A stretch of DNA of 64,000 bases from Cymodocea nodosa (Eukaryota > Streptophyta > Magnoliopsida > Alismatales > Cymodoceaceae), in the NCBI GenBank assembly GCA_036874045.1, contig CM072336.1, positions 18,409,001-18,473,000 on the forward strand, read 5' to 3'. The notes under the pieces were generated by a model. The model ran no database searches. It was not told where the DNA came from and was given only the letters and a program-made list of their open reading frames with translations. How positions within the stretch are numbered: position 1 is the stretch's first letter; each line of letters starts with the position of its first letter. Shown here one piece after another: positions 9,008-21,109 of this stretch. The translations under genes were made by a program, and so were the position numbers.

Positions 9008-11277
9008 ATGGTCTCCAAGTTCTACAAAGGTCGTGGTAGAGGAAAAGGCAAAAGCAGAAGAGATGCAAAAGGAAAAGAAATAGAGAATGATGAAGTTCCA
9101 CGTTCTTGGTTCAAGAAAATATTTCGAGTGGACAAAACATTAGAATAACTTTATAGAGATTACTTCTTTTCTCAAGATATATTAGATGAAGTTAGACAAG
9201 AACTTCAACATACTAATGCAAGTATTACATACATGGGTATTCGAAGTAAATATGATAGAGAATACAGAATGAAATGTGCTGAGATTACATTTTTGGAACA
9301 GTATGCAAAATATTTGGAAAAAGGTGCTGGTTCATCAAATAGAACTCCTCAAACTCCTATAAACGGTACAAGACTACATGTATTTGAGGAAGAGCATGAA
9401 TCAGCTATCCCTACTCCTTTATATTCAAAACAAGTAGAATCAGATATTGCTATAGACAAAACAAAAGTTGATAGTCTTCGAAAGGCTGTTGCAATAGAAA
9501 GTGTCTTAGAAGAATTAAAGCAGAAAACTTTTATGGAGCAATTTGAAAAGAAAATAGCAATACTTGAAAAGGAGAAACAGAAATGTTATAGAAGAAAGAA
9601 AGTCAGAAAAATTATGTCTAAGGAAACAAAGTCTTTTGAAAAAGGAAAATCAGATGAAAATTTATTTCTAGAGGACAATGTATGTCTAGACATTGTACCT
9701 TATTGTGCATCTGATAAACTCATCAGTTCCGAACACACTGAAATTGATGAAGATAATGAGACTTTATTTTCCCTTGCTAGAAAACTTGAGAAGAAATCCA
9801 AGTCAAATATGAGCTCAAGCTTTTCTATTAGTGCAAGTCCTGATGATGCAGAAATTGACAAATCAAAGCATCAGGCACCTGACATTGAACAAGTTATTGC
9901 AGATATAATTGACAATGTTGAGGTAGTAACTACTTCAAAGGCTGAATTGTCTGGAGTAGCAGATATTGAAAATGTTAAGACTCTAGAAGGGCTAAAAGTT
10001 AACCAGCCTTCTACGGAATCTATAGAAGCAAAGTCTGAGAATTCACAGCATGAATCAATGGAAATATCTGTTGAACAAAATGAATAATTATAGATAGATA
10101 CACCGGCTGTAGAATTTGTGGAAAAATTGTACTCTGAACATTCTATAGAGACTGAACAGATGAATGTTGAGCATATTGACAATGTTCCTAACACTGTTGA
10201 AGTTGAAGAATCAAGCTTACCTGAGCAACTTCAAGATAATATTTTGGAAGAGGAACAACATGACATTCATTTTGAAGAAGAGGTTCCTGAAGATGAATTA
10301 AACTCTGAATCACGGCTTCAGGTATCACCTTCTTTGTGTACAATATTAAAAATTCAAGGTAATGCAATTCATTTTAGATCTGAAGAAGCATTGCAGAAAT
10401 ACAATAATCTGATTACATGTCAGATTCTGCATGCTCGTCCAATAAAATTCAGAAATTTGATGGAAATAAGAGATCTGTTTGAGTTTCAAGGCATCATTAA
10501 AATTCTTGCCAGTAGGAACGAAATGGAAGCAATACACAGAGCTTATTGCAGCTTTTTATAGCAATCTAGACAAGAATGGAAATTTTCTGAAAACTCAAAT
10601 AAATGAACAGGAGTTTATATTGTCTCCTGAGTTAATTTTTGAAGTTTTAGGATTAAAGAATGAAGGTGTTGTTGTTACCAACAGATTTGACATAATAAGA
10701 CAACTGGAATGGAACATTCAGTCTTTATCAAAAATTCCAGATGTATATTCTGAAATGAGATTAATGGAAAATCTGAATGCAGAGGCAATGTTTATTGCAA
10801 ATATATTGCATGCAAATTTATTTCAGAGAGTTGGACACAATATGGAAGTTAGTAGAAGTTGTTTATATGCAACTTATAGCTTGCTGAATAGAATTCAAAT
10901 CAATTGGTTTGATGTTTTCACATCTCAACTACAGCATATGAGTTCAAAGTTATTTTATGGTGATGCTGTATGTAGAATCCTTGCAAGCCAATTGACTTTA
11001 TCCGGTTGGCCCTCTGAAACTAAAGGCATGAGAGCATTTAGTGTCAAAGATTTGCAAAAATTCCAGGCCAATGCATAAACCTCAATGACAACAACAACAA
11101 CAACCTGATACAGACCATATACAACAACAACAACAAAGTTATTCAGTTCAAGCAGAACAGCAAACCTAGCTACCTCCTGACTTAGATGCAGTGTTTAACA
11201 ACATCAGAAATGATATTAGGCATCTAGGAGATAAAATATGTAATGCTATAAGTGATATACTTAGGAGGGGTCGATAA
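9008..11277 (+). pseudogene. Accessory ORF with plant transposon-protein-like domain (copia element 1)
   Basis: The ATG opens on MVSKFYKGRGRGKGKSRR, a basic, nuclear-localisation-like start. A lysine/glutamate-rich coiled-coil-like stretch, an acidic middle and a C-terminal domain (about 10340-11075) follow. C-domain landmarks are SEEALQKY, DLFEFQG, LSPELIFEVLGLKNE, NRIQINWFDVF and KLFYGD. A glutamine-rich CAA tract precedes the end (…SDILRRGR). I see no signal peptide or membrane segment, so I do not call it an envelope. Stops at about 9148, 10085 and 10094, an extra A near 10495 and an extra base near 11069 break it. The length of about 756 codons matches the Athila accessory ORF at 32458-34694, its homologue. 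Function unknown. Confidence 0.7.
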
Positions 11278-11760
11278 CTGTTTTTGTTTGTTTCTAAATA
11301 CAAAATGTAATGTTTGTATTACTTATTTGATTCATTGAACAATACATTTTTCTGTAAATGTGTTCAATTATTATTCTTGTTTACAAAAATCGTTGTTGTA
11401 ATTCTCTTATATACATATATATATTCTCTGTAATTATCTTTTTGATTAATTACAAAAAGGGGGAGAAATATTATAAAAAGACGATTATGATCTTAATTGC
11501 ATATATATATTATAAAAGGAGATGCCATTTAAATGGTTATTGTAATCTGACAAATGATAATTAGAAAACTGATACTTATATAATTATTGACATCTGAGAG
11601 TTTTAGTTCTGAGAGATAAAATTTACACAAACAATAGAAATAAGCTTAAATGAACTTAAGTTAACAAACAAGTTTGTTGAATTAAAAGTTAACCCAAGGA
11701 AGGTGCTTTGTTGAGTTAAACATATTTCATAATTGATTTAATATGGTTTTGTCATCATCA

Positions 11761-11772
11761 AAAGGGAGAGAT
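11761..11772 (+). other. Polypurine tract before the 3' LTR (element 1)
   Basis: AAAGGGAGAGAT directly abuts the LTR start at 11773, the expected plus-strand priming site. The sister tracts at 13647-13660 and 37991-38003 are richer in G. Confidence 0.7.
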
Positions 11773-12741
11773 TGTTGAGTATTTTTGTTTTGATGATGTG
11801 TGCTGAATGAAAATAATCATATTTGCTCATTTACTATTACTTGTGAAAAGAAATTAAAATCATCAATTAATACAGAAAAAGCTTACTGATATAAATACTT
11901 GTCTGTATTGGATCTGAAGTTAATATCTAGTCGTTTCGTTGCATTAATTTCTCATTTAGCTAAATGTTAAGTTAACGTGTGTTTTTATTGAAAAGCATGA
12001 TATGTTTTAATGTTATATCTTCTGTATCATGAACAGTGCACGTTTAGACAACTCGTTAAGTTAGAGTTTTGTTTGTATAGAGGTCACGTGAGAACTCGTT
12101 AAGTTAGAGGCTTAAAGGTTAAAATAGGTCACGTGATAACTCATTAAGTTAGTGAGTAAAAGAAGAGACGAACTCATTAAGTTAGTGTTATACACGTGGT
12201 GAAATTATAAGTTACGAATGTTGTATTGTATCACGTGAGGTGCATATGTTTAACTCGTTAAGTTAACATAACTAAATGCGTTGAGTTGCTATATTGAACA
12301 CTAAGGCAACGCGTTAGTTTAGCGTTATAAACTTAAGTTGTTATTTTTGCATGTGGTAAAATTCTTATTATAAAAACATTTGTTTATTACTGGTTTGTTG
12401 AGTTATCATAACACAACGGAAATTGTTCGTTGAGTTATCATAACACAACGGAGATGGTTCGTTGAGATAACAAAACACCACAGACTTAGTTCGTTGAGTT
12501 AGCTACAATACTTGTCACGTGAATTGGCACATGAGGAACTCGTTAAGTTAGAAACGTTAAGTTATATATGTACTTGTGTTACTCGTTTAGTTAACATTAA
12601 AGTAACGACTTCTTATTACACTGATGAAAAACTTTTGGACGAGAAAGTTTATTTTGCAGGAAATATTTCAGAGATCCAAGACTGATGATTAAAGAAAATT
12701 CGAAATATAAACGTGGGTTAGAACGTGTGTGTTTTGATGAA
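11773..12741 (+). repeat. 3' LTR of element 1, truncated
   Basis: It opens TGTTGAGTATTTTTG and follows the 5' LTR up to GTGTTTTGATGAA, then stops. The TATA box, R and U5 are missing. It runs into an inverted LTR copy, so no TSD can be assigned. Confidence 0.85.
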
Positions 12742-12746
12742 CGTGT
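12672..12746. other. Centre of a giant inverted repeat
   Basis: The left arm ends CAGGAAATATTTCAG (12671) and the right arm begins CTGAAAAATTTCCTG (12747). The 75 bases between are single-copy LTR sequence plus the junction word CGTGT. AACGTGT occurs twice around the join (near 12722 and 12740). The arms extend about 8 kb each way. Confidence 0.75.
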
Positions 12747-13646
12747 CTGAAAAATTTCCTGCAAAATAAAATTTCTCGTCCAAAAGTTTTTCATCAGTGT
12801 AATAAGAAGTCGTTACTTTAATGTTAACTAAACGAGTAACACAAGCATATATATAACTTAACGTTTCTAACTTAACGAGTTCCTCATATGCTATTTCACG
12901 TGACAAGTACTGTAGCTAACTCAACGAACTAAGTCCGTGGTGTTATGCTATCTCAACGTACCATCTCCATTGTATTATGATAACTCAACGAACCATTTCC
13001 GTTATGTTATGATAACTTAACGAACCAGTAATAAACAAATGTTTTTATAATAAGAATTTTACCATGTGCAAAAATAACAACTTAAGTTTATAACGTTAAC
13101 CTAACGCGTTGCCTTAGTGTTCAATATAGCAACTCAACACGTTTAGTTATGTTAACTTAACGAGTTAAACATGTGCACATCACGTGATACGATACAACAT
13201 TCGTAACTTATAATTTCACCACGTGTATAACACTAACTTAACGAGTTCGTCTCTTCTTTTACTCACTAACTTAACGAGTTATCACGTGACCTATTTTTAA
13301 CCTTTAAGCCTCTAACTTAACGAGTTCTCACGTGACCTCTATACAAACAAAACTCTAACTTAATGAGTTGTCTAAACGTGCACTGTTCATGATACAGAAG
13401 ATATAACATTAAAACTTATCATGCTTTTCAATAAAAACACACGTTAACTTAACGTTTAGCCGAATGAGAAATTAATGCAACGAAATGACTAGTTATTAAC
13501 TTCAGATCCAATACAGACAAGTATTTATATCAGTAAGCTTTTTCTGTATTAATTGATGATTTTAATTTCTTTTCACAAACAATAGTAATTGAGCAAATAT
13601 GATTATTTTCATTCAGCACACATCATCAAAACAAAAATACTCAACA
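12747..13646 (-). repeat. 3' LTR of element 2, truncated
   Basis: The right end is ...AAAATACTCAACA, the complement of the TGTTGAG start. The left end stops inside the LTR at the palindrome centre. Four G-box cores and several AACTTAACGAGTT blocks are visible. The polypurine tract (complement CAATCTCCCCCTTTTTG) follows at 13645-13661. Confidence 0.85.
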
Positions 13647-14142
13647 ATCTCCCCCTTTTTGATGATGACAAAACCATATTAAATCAATTATGAAATATGT
13701 TTAACTTAACAAAGCACCTTCGTTGGGTTAACTTTTAATTCAACAAACTTGTTTGTTGACTTAAGTTCACTTAAGCTTATTTCTATTGTTTGTGTAAATT
13801 TTACCTCTCAGAACTAAAACTCTCAGATGTCAATAATTATATAAGTATCAGTTTTCTAATTATCATCTGTCAGATTACAATAACCATTTAAATAGCATCT
13901 CCTTTTATAATATATATATGCAATTAAGATCATAATCATCTTTTTATAATATTTCTCCCCCTTTTTGTCATTAATCAAAAAGATAATTACAGAGAATATA
14001 TATATGTATATAAGAGAATTACAACAACGATTTCTGTAAACAAGAATAATAATTGAACACATTTACAGAAAAATGTATTGTTGAATGAATCAAACAAGTA
14101 ATACAAACATTACATTTTGTATTCAGAAACAAACAAAAACAG

Positions 14143-16413
14143 TTATCGACCCCTCCTAAGTATATCACTTATAGCATTACATATTTTATCTCCTAGATGC
14201 CTAATATCATTTCTAATGTCATTAAGCACTGCATCTAAGTCAGGAGGTAGTTGGGTTTGCTGTTCTGCTTGAACTGAATAACTTTGTTGTTATTGTTGTT
14301 GTATATGGTCTGTATCAGGTTGTTGTTATTGTTGTCATTGAGGTTTATGCATGGCTTGGAATTTTTGCAAATCTTTGACACTAAATGCTCTCATGCCTTT
14401 AGTTTCAGAGGGCCAGTCGGATAAATTCAATTGGCTTGCAATGAGTCTACATACAGCATCACCATAAAATAACTTTGAACTCATATGCTGTAGTTGAGAA
14501 GTGAAAACATCAAACCAATTGATTTGAATTCTATTCAGCAAGCTATAAGTTGCATATAAACAACTTCTGCTGACTTCCATATTGTGTCCAACTCTCTGAA
14601 ATAAATTTGCATGCAATATATTTGCAATAAACCTTACCTCTGCATTCAGATTTTCCATTAATCTCATTTCAGAATATACATCTGGAATTTTTGATAAAGA
14701 TTGAATGTTCCATTCTAGTTGTCTTATTATGTCAAATCTGTTGGTAACAACAACACCTTCATTCTTTAATCCTAAAACTTCAAAAATTAACTCAGGAGAC
14801 AACATAAACTCCTATTCATTTATTTGAGTTTTCAGAAAATTTCCATTCTTGACCAGATTGCTATAAAAAGTAGCAATAAGCTATGTGTATTGCTTTTATT
14901 TCGTTCCAACTGGCAAGAATTTAATGAGGCCTTGAAACTCAAACAGATCTCTTATTTCCATCAAATTTCTGAATTTTATTGGACGAGCATGTAGAATCTG
15001 ACATGTAATCAGATTATTGTATTTCTGCAATGCTTCTTCAGATCTAAAATGAATTGCATTACCTTGAATTTTTAATATTGTACACAAAGAAGGTGATACC
15101 TGAAGCCGTGATTCAGAGTTTAATTCATCTTAAGGAACCTCTTCTTCAAAATGAATGTCATGTTGTTCCTCTTCCAAAATATTATCTTGAAGCTGCTCAG
15201 GTAAGCTTGAATCTTCAGCTTCAACAGTGTTAGGAACATTGTCAATATGCTCAACATTCATCTGTTCAGTCTCTATAGAATGTTCAGAGTACAATTTTTC
15301 CACAAATTCTACAGCTGGTGTATCTGTTTGTAATAGTTCATTTTGTTCAATAGATAATTCCATTGATTCATGCTGTGAATTCTCAGACTCTACTTCTATA
15401 GATTCTGTAAAAGGCTGGTTAACTTTTAGCTCTTCTAGAGTCTTAACATTTTCAATATCTGCTACTCTAGACAATTCAGCCTTTGAACTAGTTACTACCT
15501 CAACATTGTCAATTATATGTGCAATAACTTGTTCAATGTCAGGTGCCTGATGCTCTGATTTGTCAATTTCTGCATCATCAGGACTTGTACTAATAGAAAA
15601 ACTTGAGCTCATATTTGACTTGGATTTCTTCTCATGTTTTCTAGCAAGGGAAAATAAAGTCTTATTATCTTCATCAGTTTCAGTGTGTTCGGAACTGATG
15701 AGTTTATTAGATGCACAATAAGGTACATTGTCTAGACATACATTGTACTTTGGAAATAAATTTTCATCTGATTTTCCTTTTTCAATAGACTTTGTTTCCT
15801 TAGACATAATTTTTTTGACTTTCCTTCTTCTATAACATTTCTGTTTCTCCTTTTCAAGTATTGCTGTTTTCTTTTCAAATTGCTCCATAAAAGTTTTCTG
15901 CTTTAATTCTTCTAAGGCACTTTCTATTGCAACGGCCTTTCGAAGACTGTCAACTTTTGTTTTGTCAACAGCAATATCTGATTCTACTTGATTTGAATAT
16001 AAAGGAGTAGGGATAGCTGATTCATGCTCTTCCTCAAATGCATGTAGTCTTGTACCATTTATAGGAGTTTGAGGAGTTCTATTTGATGAACCTACACCTT
16101 TTTCCCAATATTTTGCATACTGTTCCAAAAATGTAATCTCAGCACATTTCATTCTGTATTCTCTATCATATTTACTTCGAATACCCATGTATGTAATACT
16201 TGCATCAGTATGTTGAAGTTCTTGTCTAACTTCATCTAATATATCTTGAGAAAAGAAGTAATCTGTATAAAGTTCTTCTAACCTTTTGTCCACTCGAAAT
16301 ATTTTCTTGAACCAAGTACGTGGAACTTCATCATTCTCTATTTCTTTTCCTTTTGCATCTCTTCTGCTTTTGCCTTTTCCTCTGCCACGACCTTTGTAGA
16401 ACTTGGAGACCAT
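14143..16413 (-). pseudogene. Accessory ORF with plant transposon-protein-like domain (copia element 2)
   Basis: This is the best-preserved copia copy, open from ATG 16413 to 15130 (about 428 codons) and again from about 14805 to 14335. The ATG chosen, MVSKFYKG, matches element 3 at 40356. An in-frame TTG eight codons upstream was rejected. Order: basic N-terminus, a conserved FFSQDILDEVRQEL patch near residue 50, a coiled-coil-like stretch (EELKQKTFMEQFEKK) near residue 190, an acidic middle, then the C-domain from about residue 445 with DLFEFQGLIKF, PELIFEVLGLKNE, RIQINWFDVF and KLFYGD. Stops lie at 15127-15129 and 14893-14895, with two more near 14820-14880. Likely nuclear given the basic start. 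Function unknown. Confidence 0.75.
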
Positions 16414-17992
16414 CGTCACAAGTTGTAACAGCAACAAGCGGGAAAGATTTTCTTGACAAAGTTTACAAATAACCTAAGTGCCCGTGTAATAAGTGTTTAA
16501 ATAGGGGTTTTAGGCGTATAACTCAACGCGAAGAGAAGTTGGGTTTATAAATAAAATAAATATTGAATAAAGCTTATTCAATCAAAGTACCCAAAATATT
16601 CAAGTATAACTCGTTGAGTTAACTAACCTAACGAGTAAAACGCTGTCTAGAGGCAGTTTTACACGTTACCTTATCTAACATAATGTCTAGTTAGTACACT
16701 TAAAATAATTTTCGGATGCTTCCAACTGAAATGTTCCGAAAACAACACACATGCTAAACTTAACATTATCTTGAGAACATTGTAAACTATTTGAACTTTG
16801 AATCTAAAATAGTTTATTTGTCTTTTTAAATTATTTCATCAAGATTTTAAGAGGACATTAATTCAGATTAACTAAGATTTGCATTCTAAATTATATTAAT
16901 CTGTTTTCGACATTGTTAATCCTCCCCCTACAAATATACTTCAAACATAGTCAATCAAAATACAAAATATACTTGTAGTGACAATAGATGTTAAGTATAA
17001 CTATACTTTTACATTTTCTTTTCAGAGTCTTCCGTTATCCTAACATCATCAAAAATGATTTCCAGAATCAATTCCTACTGTATATGAATCAAAACACAAC
17101 TTTGAACTCAATTCGATTAATTCAAGGGGAATAAAAGAATGTATCTCAAATAAACGTTTTCAAAAGTACTAATGTTGATTCACTAAATCAGTAGTCATAT
17201 TGGTATAAACTATATGCGATTCAAAGATATCTGTAATTAATGAAACAACTATTTCTTTTCAAAACAGTAAATATTGATAATTTTCTTTAAAAGTTAGTTT
17301 GAAAAGCTTGAATCATACAAGAGCTTTCTAATGTACCCGTGTAATGAGCTTTCAGTCAACAATCCCAGATCTTATCAAGACCTTAGGTTGCCAGATTTAA
17401 AGAATCCTTTTTCAGGACAACAATCTTTCCATACCTATCTGCTCAAGTACAAAAGGCTCGTGATCAAACTGATCAATAAACTCTCAAAGATTTTTACTTT
17501 GTAAGCACTTTTCATTTTAAGCACAGTATATATGTATTCCATTAATACAGATGCAATAAAACACAAATCTCATACAATTTTTACTTCTATGATTATACTG
17601 AGAATATGAATCAGTTTCAATAAGCTTATACTTTTGATTAATAGTTTAAGATGAGTTACATATAACTTATTCTACAAGTTTAATCAATTAAGTCAAATTT
17701 ATGCATGATCATATACATTTTCCTTGATTCAAAGAAAACATTTAATCAAAATTTCAGAATGTCAGAAGTATTTAATGTTTTTCATTTACACTTCCACTTA
17801 AAATAGTAAAAACTATTAAAATTGATAAACTACTTAAAATCAATAAGATACTACTATGATTTTACAATAAATACATAGTATCTTAAGCAGCAGTTTAGAT
17901 ATTACTTTAGATATTTATAATAAGTATATAATATCTATGAGGTGAACAACATCGTCAATAATATTTATCTTTTTATATGGAGTTTAAGCATT

Positions 17993-20900
17993 TTACACAT
18001 CACATAGCCTACAAATACCTAAATTTAATCTAATGTTGCAGAATGTATTTTCGTCTAAAGGTTTTGTAAATATATTAGCTAATTGATTTTTACTAGACAC
18101 AAATTCTAATTTAATTTTTCCTTTAATTACGTTATCTCTTAGAAAATGATGTCTAACCTCTATATGCTTTGCTCTTGAATGTAATACAGGATTTTTAGAA
18201 AGATTTATTGTAGAACTACTGTCACAATAAATCTCAGTTGTATCATAAGATAATCCAAAATCTTCTAAACTTTGCCTTATCCACAGAATCTGAGTGCAAC
18301 ACAGTGCAGCAGCAACATATTCAGCTTCTGTAGTAGAAAGTGCTACACAATTTTGCTTTTTACTAAACCATGACACCAAATTATTTTCCAATAATTGACA
18401 TGTGCCACTGGTACTCTTTCTATCAGATTTAGATCTTGCATAATCAACATCAGTATATCCTATAAGATCTATTGAATTATCCTTAGAATAATACATTCCG
18501 AAATTTTTAGTTCCTTGTATATATCTAAATATTCTTTTAACTGCAATTAAGTGTGATTCTTTAGGATTAGATTGAAATCTAGCACAAACACACACAACAA
18601 ACATAATATCTGGTCTACTAGCAGTCAAATAAAGTAAAGAACCAATCATACTTCTGTATTTTCTTTGATCTATAGATTTTCCTATGTCATCAATATCTAA
18701 TTTTAAAGTAGTGCTCATAGGAGTTCCTCGAATCCTTGTATCATTAAAATTAAATTTCTTAAGCATTTCATCTATATATTTTTCCTGATTTAAAAATATA
18801 CCTTTATCCATTTACTTAATTTGAAGTCCTAGAAAATATGAAAGTTCTCCTATCATACTCATTTCAAACTGATTAGTCATCTCTTCAGAGAATATTTCTA
18901 TCAACTTATCAGAGGTTGCTCCAAAGATTGTATCATCCACGTATATTTGAACAACAATCTGATCTTTACCATCTCTCTTAATAAATAGAGTATGATCCAC
19001 TTTCCCATGATATAGCCTTTTTCTATTAAAAAAGTAGACAATCTTTCATACCATGATCTAGGTGCTTGCTTCAAACCATATAAGGCTTTCTTCAATTTAT
19101 ACACAAAGTCAGGATTTTTAATATATTTAAATCCAGGTGGTTGTTTTACATAGACTTCTTCATTAATTAAACCATTTAGAAATGCACTCTTTACATCCAT
19201 TTGATATAATTTAAAATCCATATAATAAGCATAGGCCAATAATATTCTAATACTTTCTAACCTAGCCACAGGAGCAAATGTTTCATCATAATCTAATCCT
19301 TCTTCCTATGTATACCCTTGTGCAACTAATCTAGCTTTATTCCTTATAATTTGACCAGTTTCGTTAGTTTTGTTTCTAAAGATCCACTTTGTACCTATTA
19401 TGGATTGATTTTCTGGTGGAGAAACTAATTCCCATACATCATTTCTGATGAATTGATTTAGTTCTTCTTGCATTGCCACTATCCAATTTTCATCAGATAA
19501 TGCTTCTTGTATATTCCTTGGTTCCACCATAGAAACAAACATACACATACTATTTAAATTTACTAAAGCTCTAGTTTTAACTCCCTCATTAATATTACCA
19601 ATGACTTGAGTAATGGGATGTGATGAAGAATAACGCCAATTTCTCTGATTTTCCTCAATATTCTCATCAACATCTGAAAGTCCATCACTTTCATCATTAG
19701 TTTGATCATTTAAGTTCATATTTTTGATTTTCTCAGATAAATCATCAATCTCTCTATTGATCTCTAACTCATTTGGAAAATTGATCATATCATCATTATC
19801 AGCTTTAGATTGAGATTCTCTAAGAGAATTTTCATTGAAGCTTACATGGAGGGTTTCTTCAATAGTCCTAGAAGTCTTGTTATATACTCTATAGGCTTTA
19901 CTTCTAGTAGAGTAGCCTACAAAAATTCCTTCATCCGATTTGGCTTGAAATTTATCCCTTTTATCCTTAGTATTAAGAATAAAACACTTGCAGCCAAATG
20001 GTTTCATATAGGAAATTTTTGGAACCCTATTAAACATAATTTCAAAAGGAGTTTTATTAACATGAGGTCTTAAATGACTTTTGTTAATAACATAACAAGC
20101 TGTATTTACTACTTCAGCCCAAAGATTTTGAGGTAACTTATGTTCATTCAACATAGTTCTGGCCATTTCTTGAAGTGATCTATTCTTTCTCTCAACAACA
20201 CCATTTTGACACGGTGCTCTTGGAAAAGAAAATCTGTGATCAATGCCATGCTCATTACAATAGTTATCCCTTTGATCATTATCAAATTCAGTTCCATGAT
20301 CACTCCTAAGTTTTTGAATAGAGATACTTTGCTGATTTTGAACAAAATTGCAAAACATTTTAAATTTTTCAAAAACTTCTGTCTTATATGCTAGAAAATA
20401 TACCCAAGTGTATCTAGAGAAGTCATCTACTAAAACAAATACATACCGTTTACCACCAAGACTCATGATTCTTGTTAGTCCAAATAGATCCATATGTATA
20501 AGTTCTAAGACTCTCTTGCTTGAAATATTAGTTTTGGATTTAAAAGAGTTTTTGTGAAGTTTACCTAACTCACATGCATCACACATAAAGTTCTTTGAGT
20601 ATTTAATCTTTGGTAAACCTCTCACTAAATGTTTTCTAGATAGTTTATGTAACAGTCTCATATTTATATGCCCAATCCTTCTATGCCATAGATATGCATC
20701 ACTAGTTTCAGCTAGCAAACATGAATTTAAATCAACTGCACCAGAAGGTAAAGATAAAATACATACAGAACCTTTTCTTTTAGCATTAAACTTAATTTCA
20801 TCTGTATTTTTATCAATTATTTTGCATACATTATCTTCAAACACTACATAATATCCATTTTCAGTTAGTTTTATGACACTTAGCAAATTAAATCCTAGGT

Positions 20901-21109
20901 TTTCTACATATAGTACATTCGAAATAACACAAGTAGGAGTTATTTGAACATTGCCCATACCTATGATTTTATCTTTGCTTTTGTTTCCAAATGTTATACT
21001 TCCTTTCATGGTATTTGTAAAATTTTGTAATAGACTTTTTTGTCCGGTCATGTGACTTGATGCTCCACTGTCCAAGATCCATTTTGATGTTGTTTCCTCC
21101 TGCAACAAA
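17993..21109 (-). pseudogene. pol: Copia pro-pol remnant (element 2)
   Basis: The frame is nearly continuous. It has aspartic protease (WILDSGASSHMTG) near 21080, the GAG-pre-integrase HH-CC site near 20560-20690, integrase D-D-E with SDHGTEFD kept, then reverse transcriptase (DVKSAFLNG, YVDD near 18935) and RNase H (STTEAEYVAAALC near 18320). The end CRLCDV with TAA at 17993 equals element 1. Damage: loss of two bases at the gag/pro border relative to element 3, a TAG at 19303-19305, a one-base loss near 19012 and a TAA at 18812-18814. It would process Gag-Pol, copy RNA and integrate the cDNA. Confidence 0.9.

Larger units (their letters stand above)
2368..12741 (+). mobile_element. Copia element 1, Sirevirus-like, truncated in its 3' LTR
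   Basis: The order is 5' LTR, initiator-Met PBS, gag start, stray LTR piece, integrase, reverse transcriptase, RNase H, long spacer, accessory ORF, polypurine tract and partial 3' LTR. Integrase before reverse transcriptase defines Ty1/copia. The extra ORF behind pol, the size above 10 kb and the motif-rich U3 fit Sireviruses. The 3' LTR stops about 600 bases short, where it meets an inverted LTR. No TSD can be scored. All ORFs are broken. Confidence 0.85.

Noticed and set aside
11083..11140. CAA repeats considered as CRISPR-like or microsatellite feature
   Set aside because: Triplet repeats encoding the Gln-rich tail of the accessory ORF. No spacer structure.
11358..11564. 68-codon ORF behind the accessory gene, also at 13856-14062
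   Set aside because: Low-complexity Ile/Tyr/Lys reading of AT-rich spacer. The two copies are the two arms of the same inverted repeat.
15227..15550. Serine/threonine-rich plus-strand ORF, with a sister at 9871-10194
   Set aside because: Antisense shadow of the acidic, codon-biased middle of the accessory ORF.
14143..16413. Calling the copia accessory ORF an envelope gene, by analogy with Sirevirus env-like ORFs
   Set aside because: No signal peptide, hydrophobic membrane span or cysteine-rich ectodomain is visible. The start is strongly basic and the C-domain matches a transposon-associated family.
20206..20394. Short plus-strand ORFs repeated over integrase (20206, 44149, 57584, 5019 region)
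   Set aside because: Mirror frames of the conserved integrase core. They recur only because integrase recurs.
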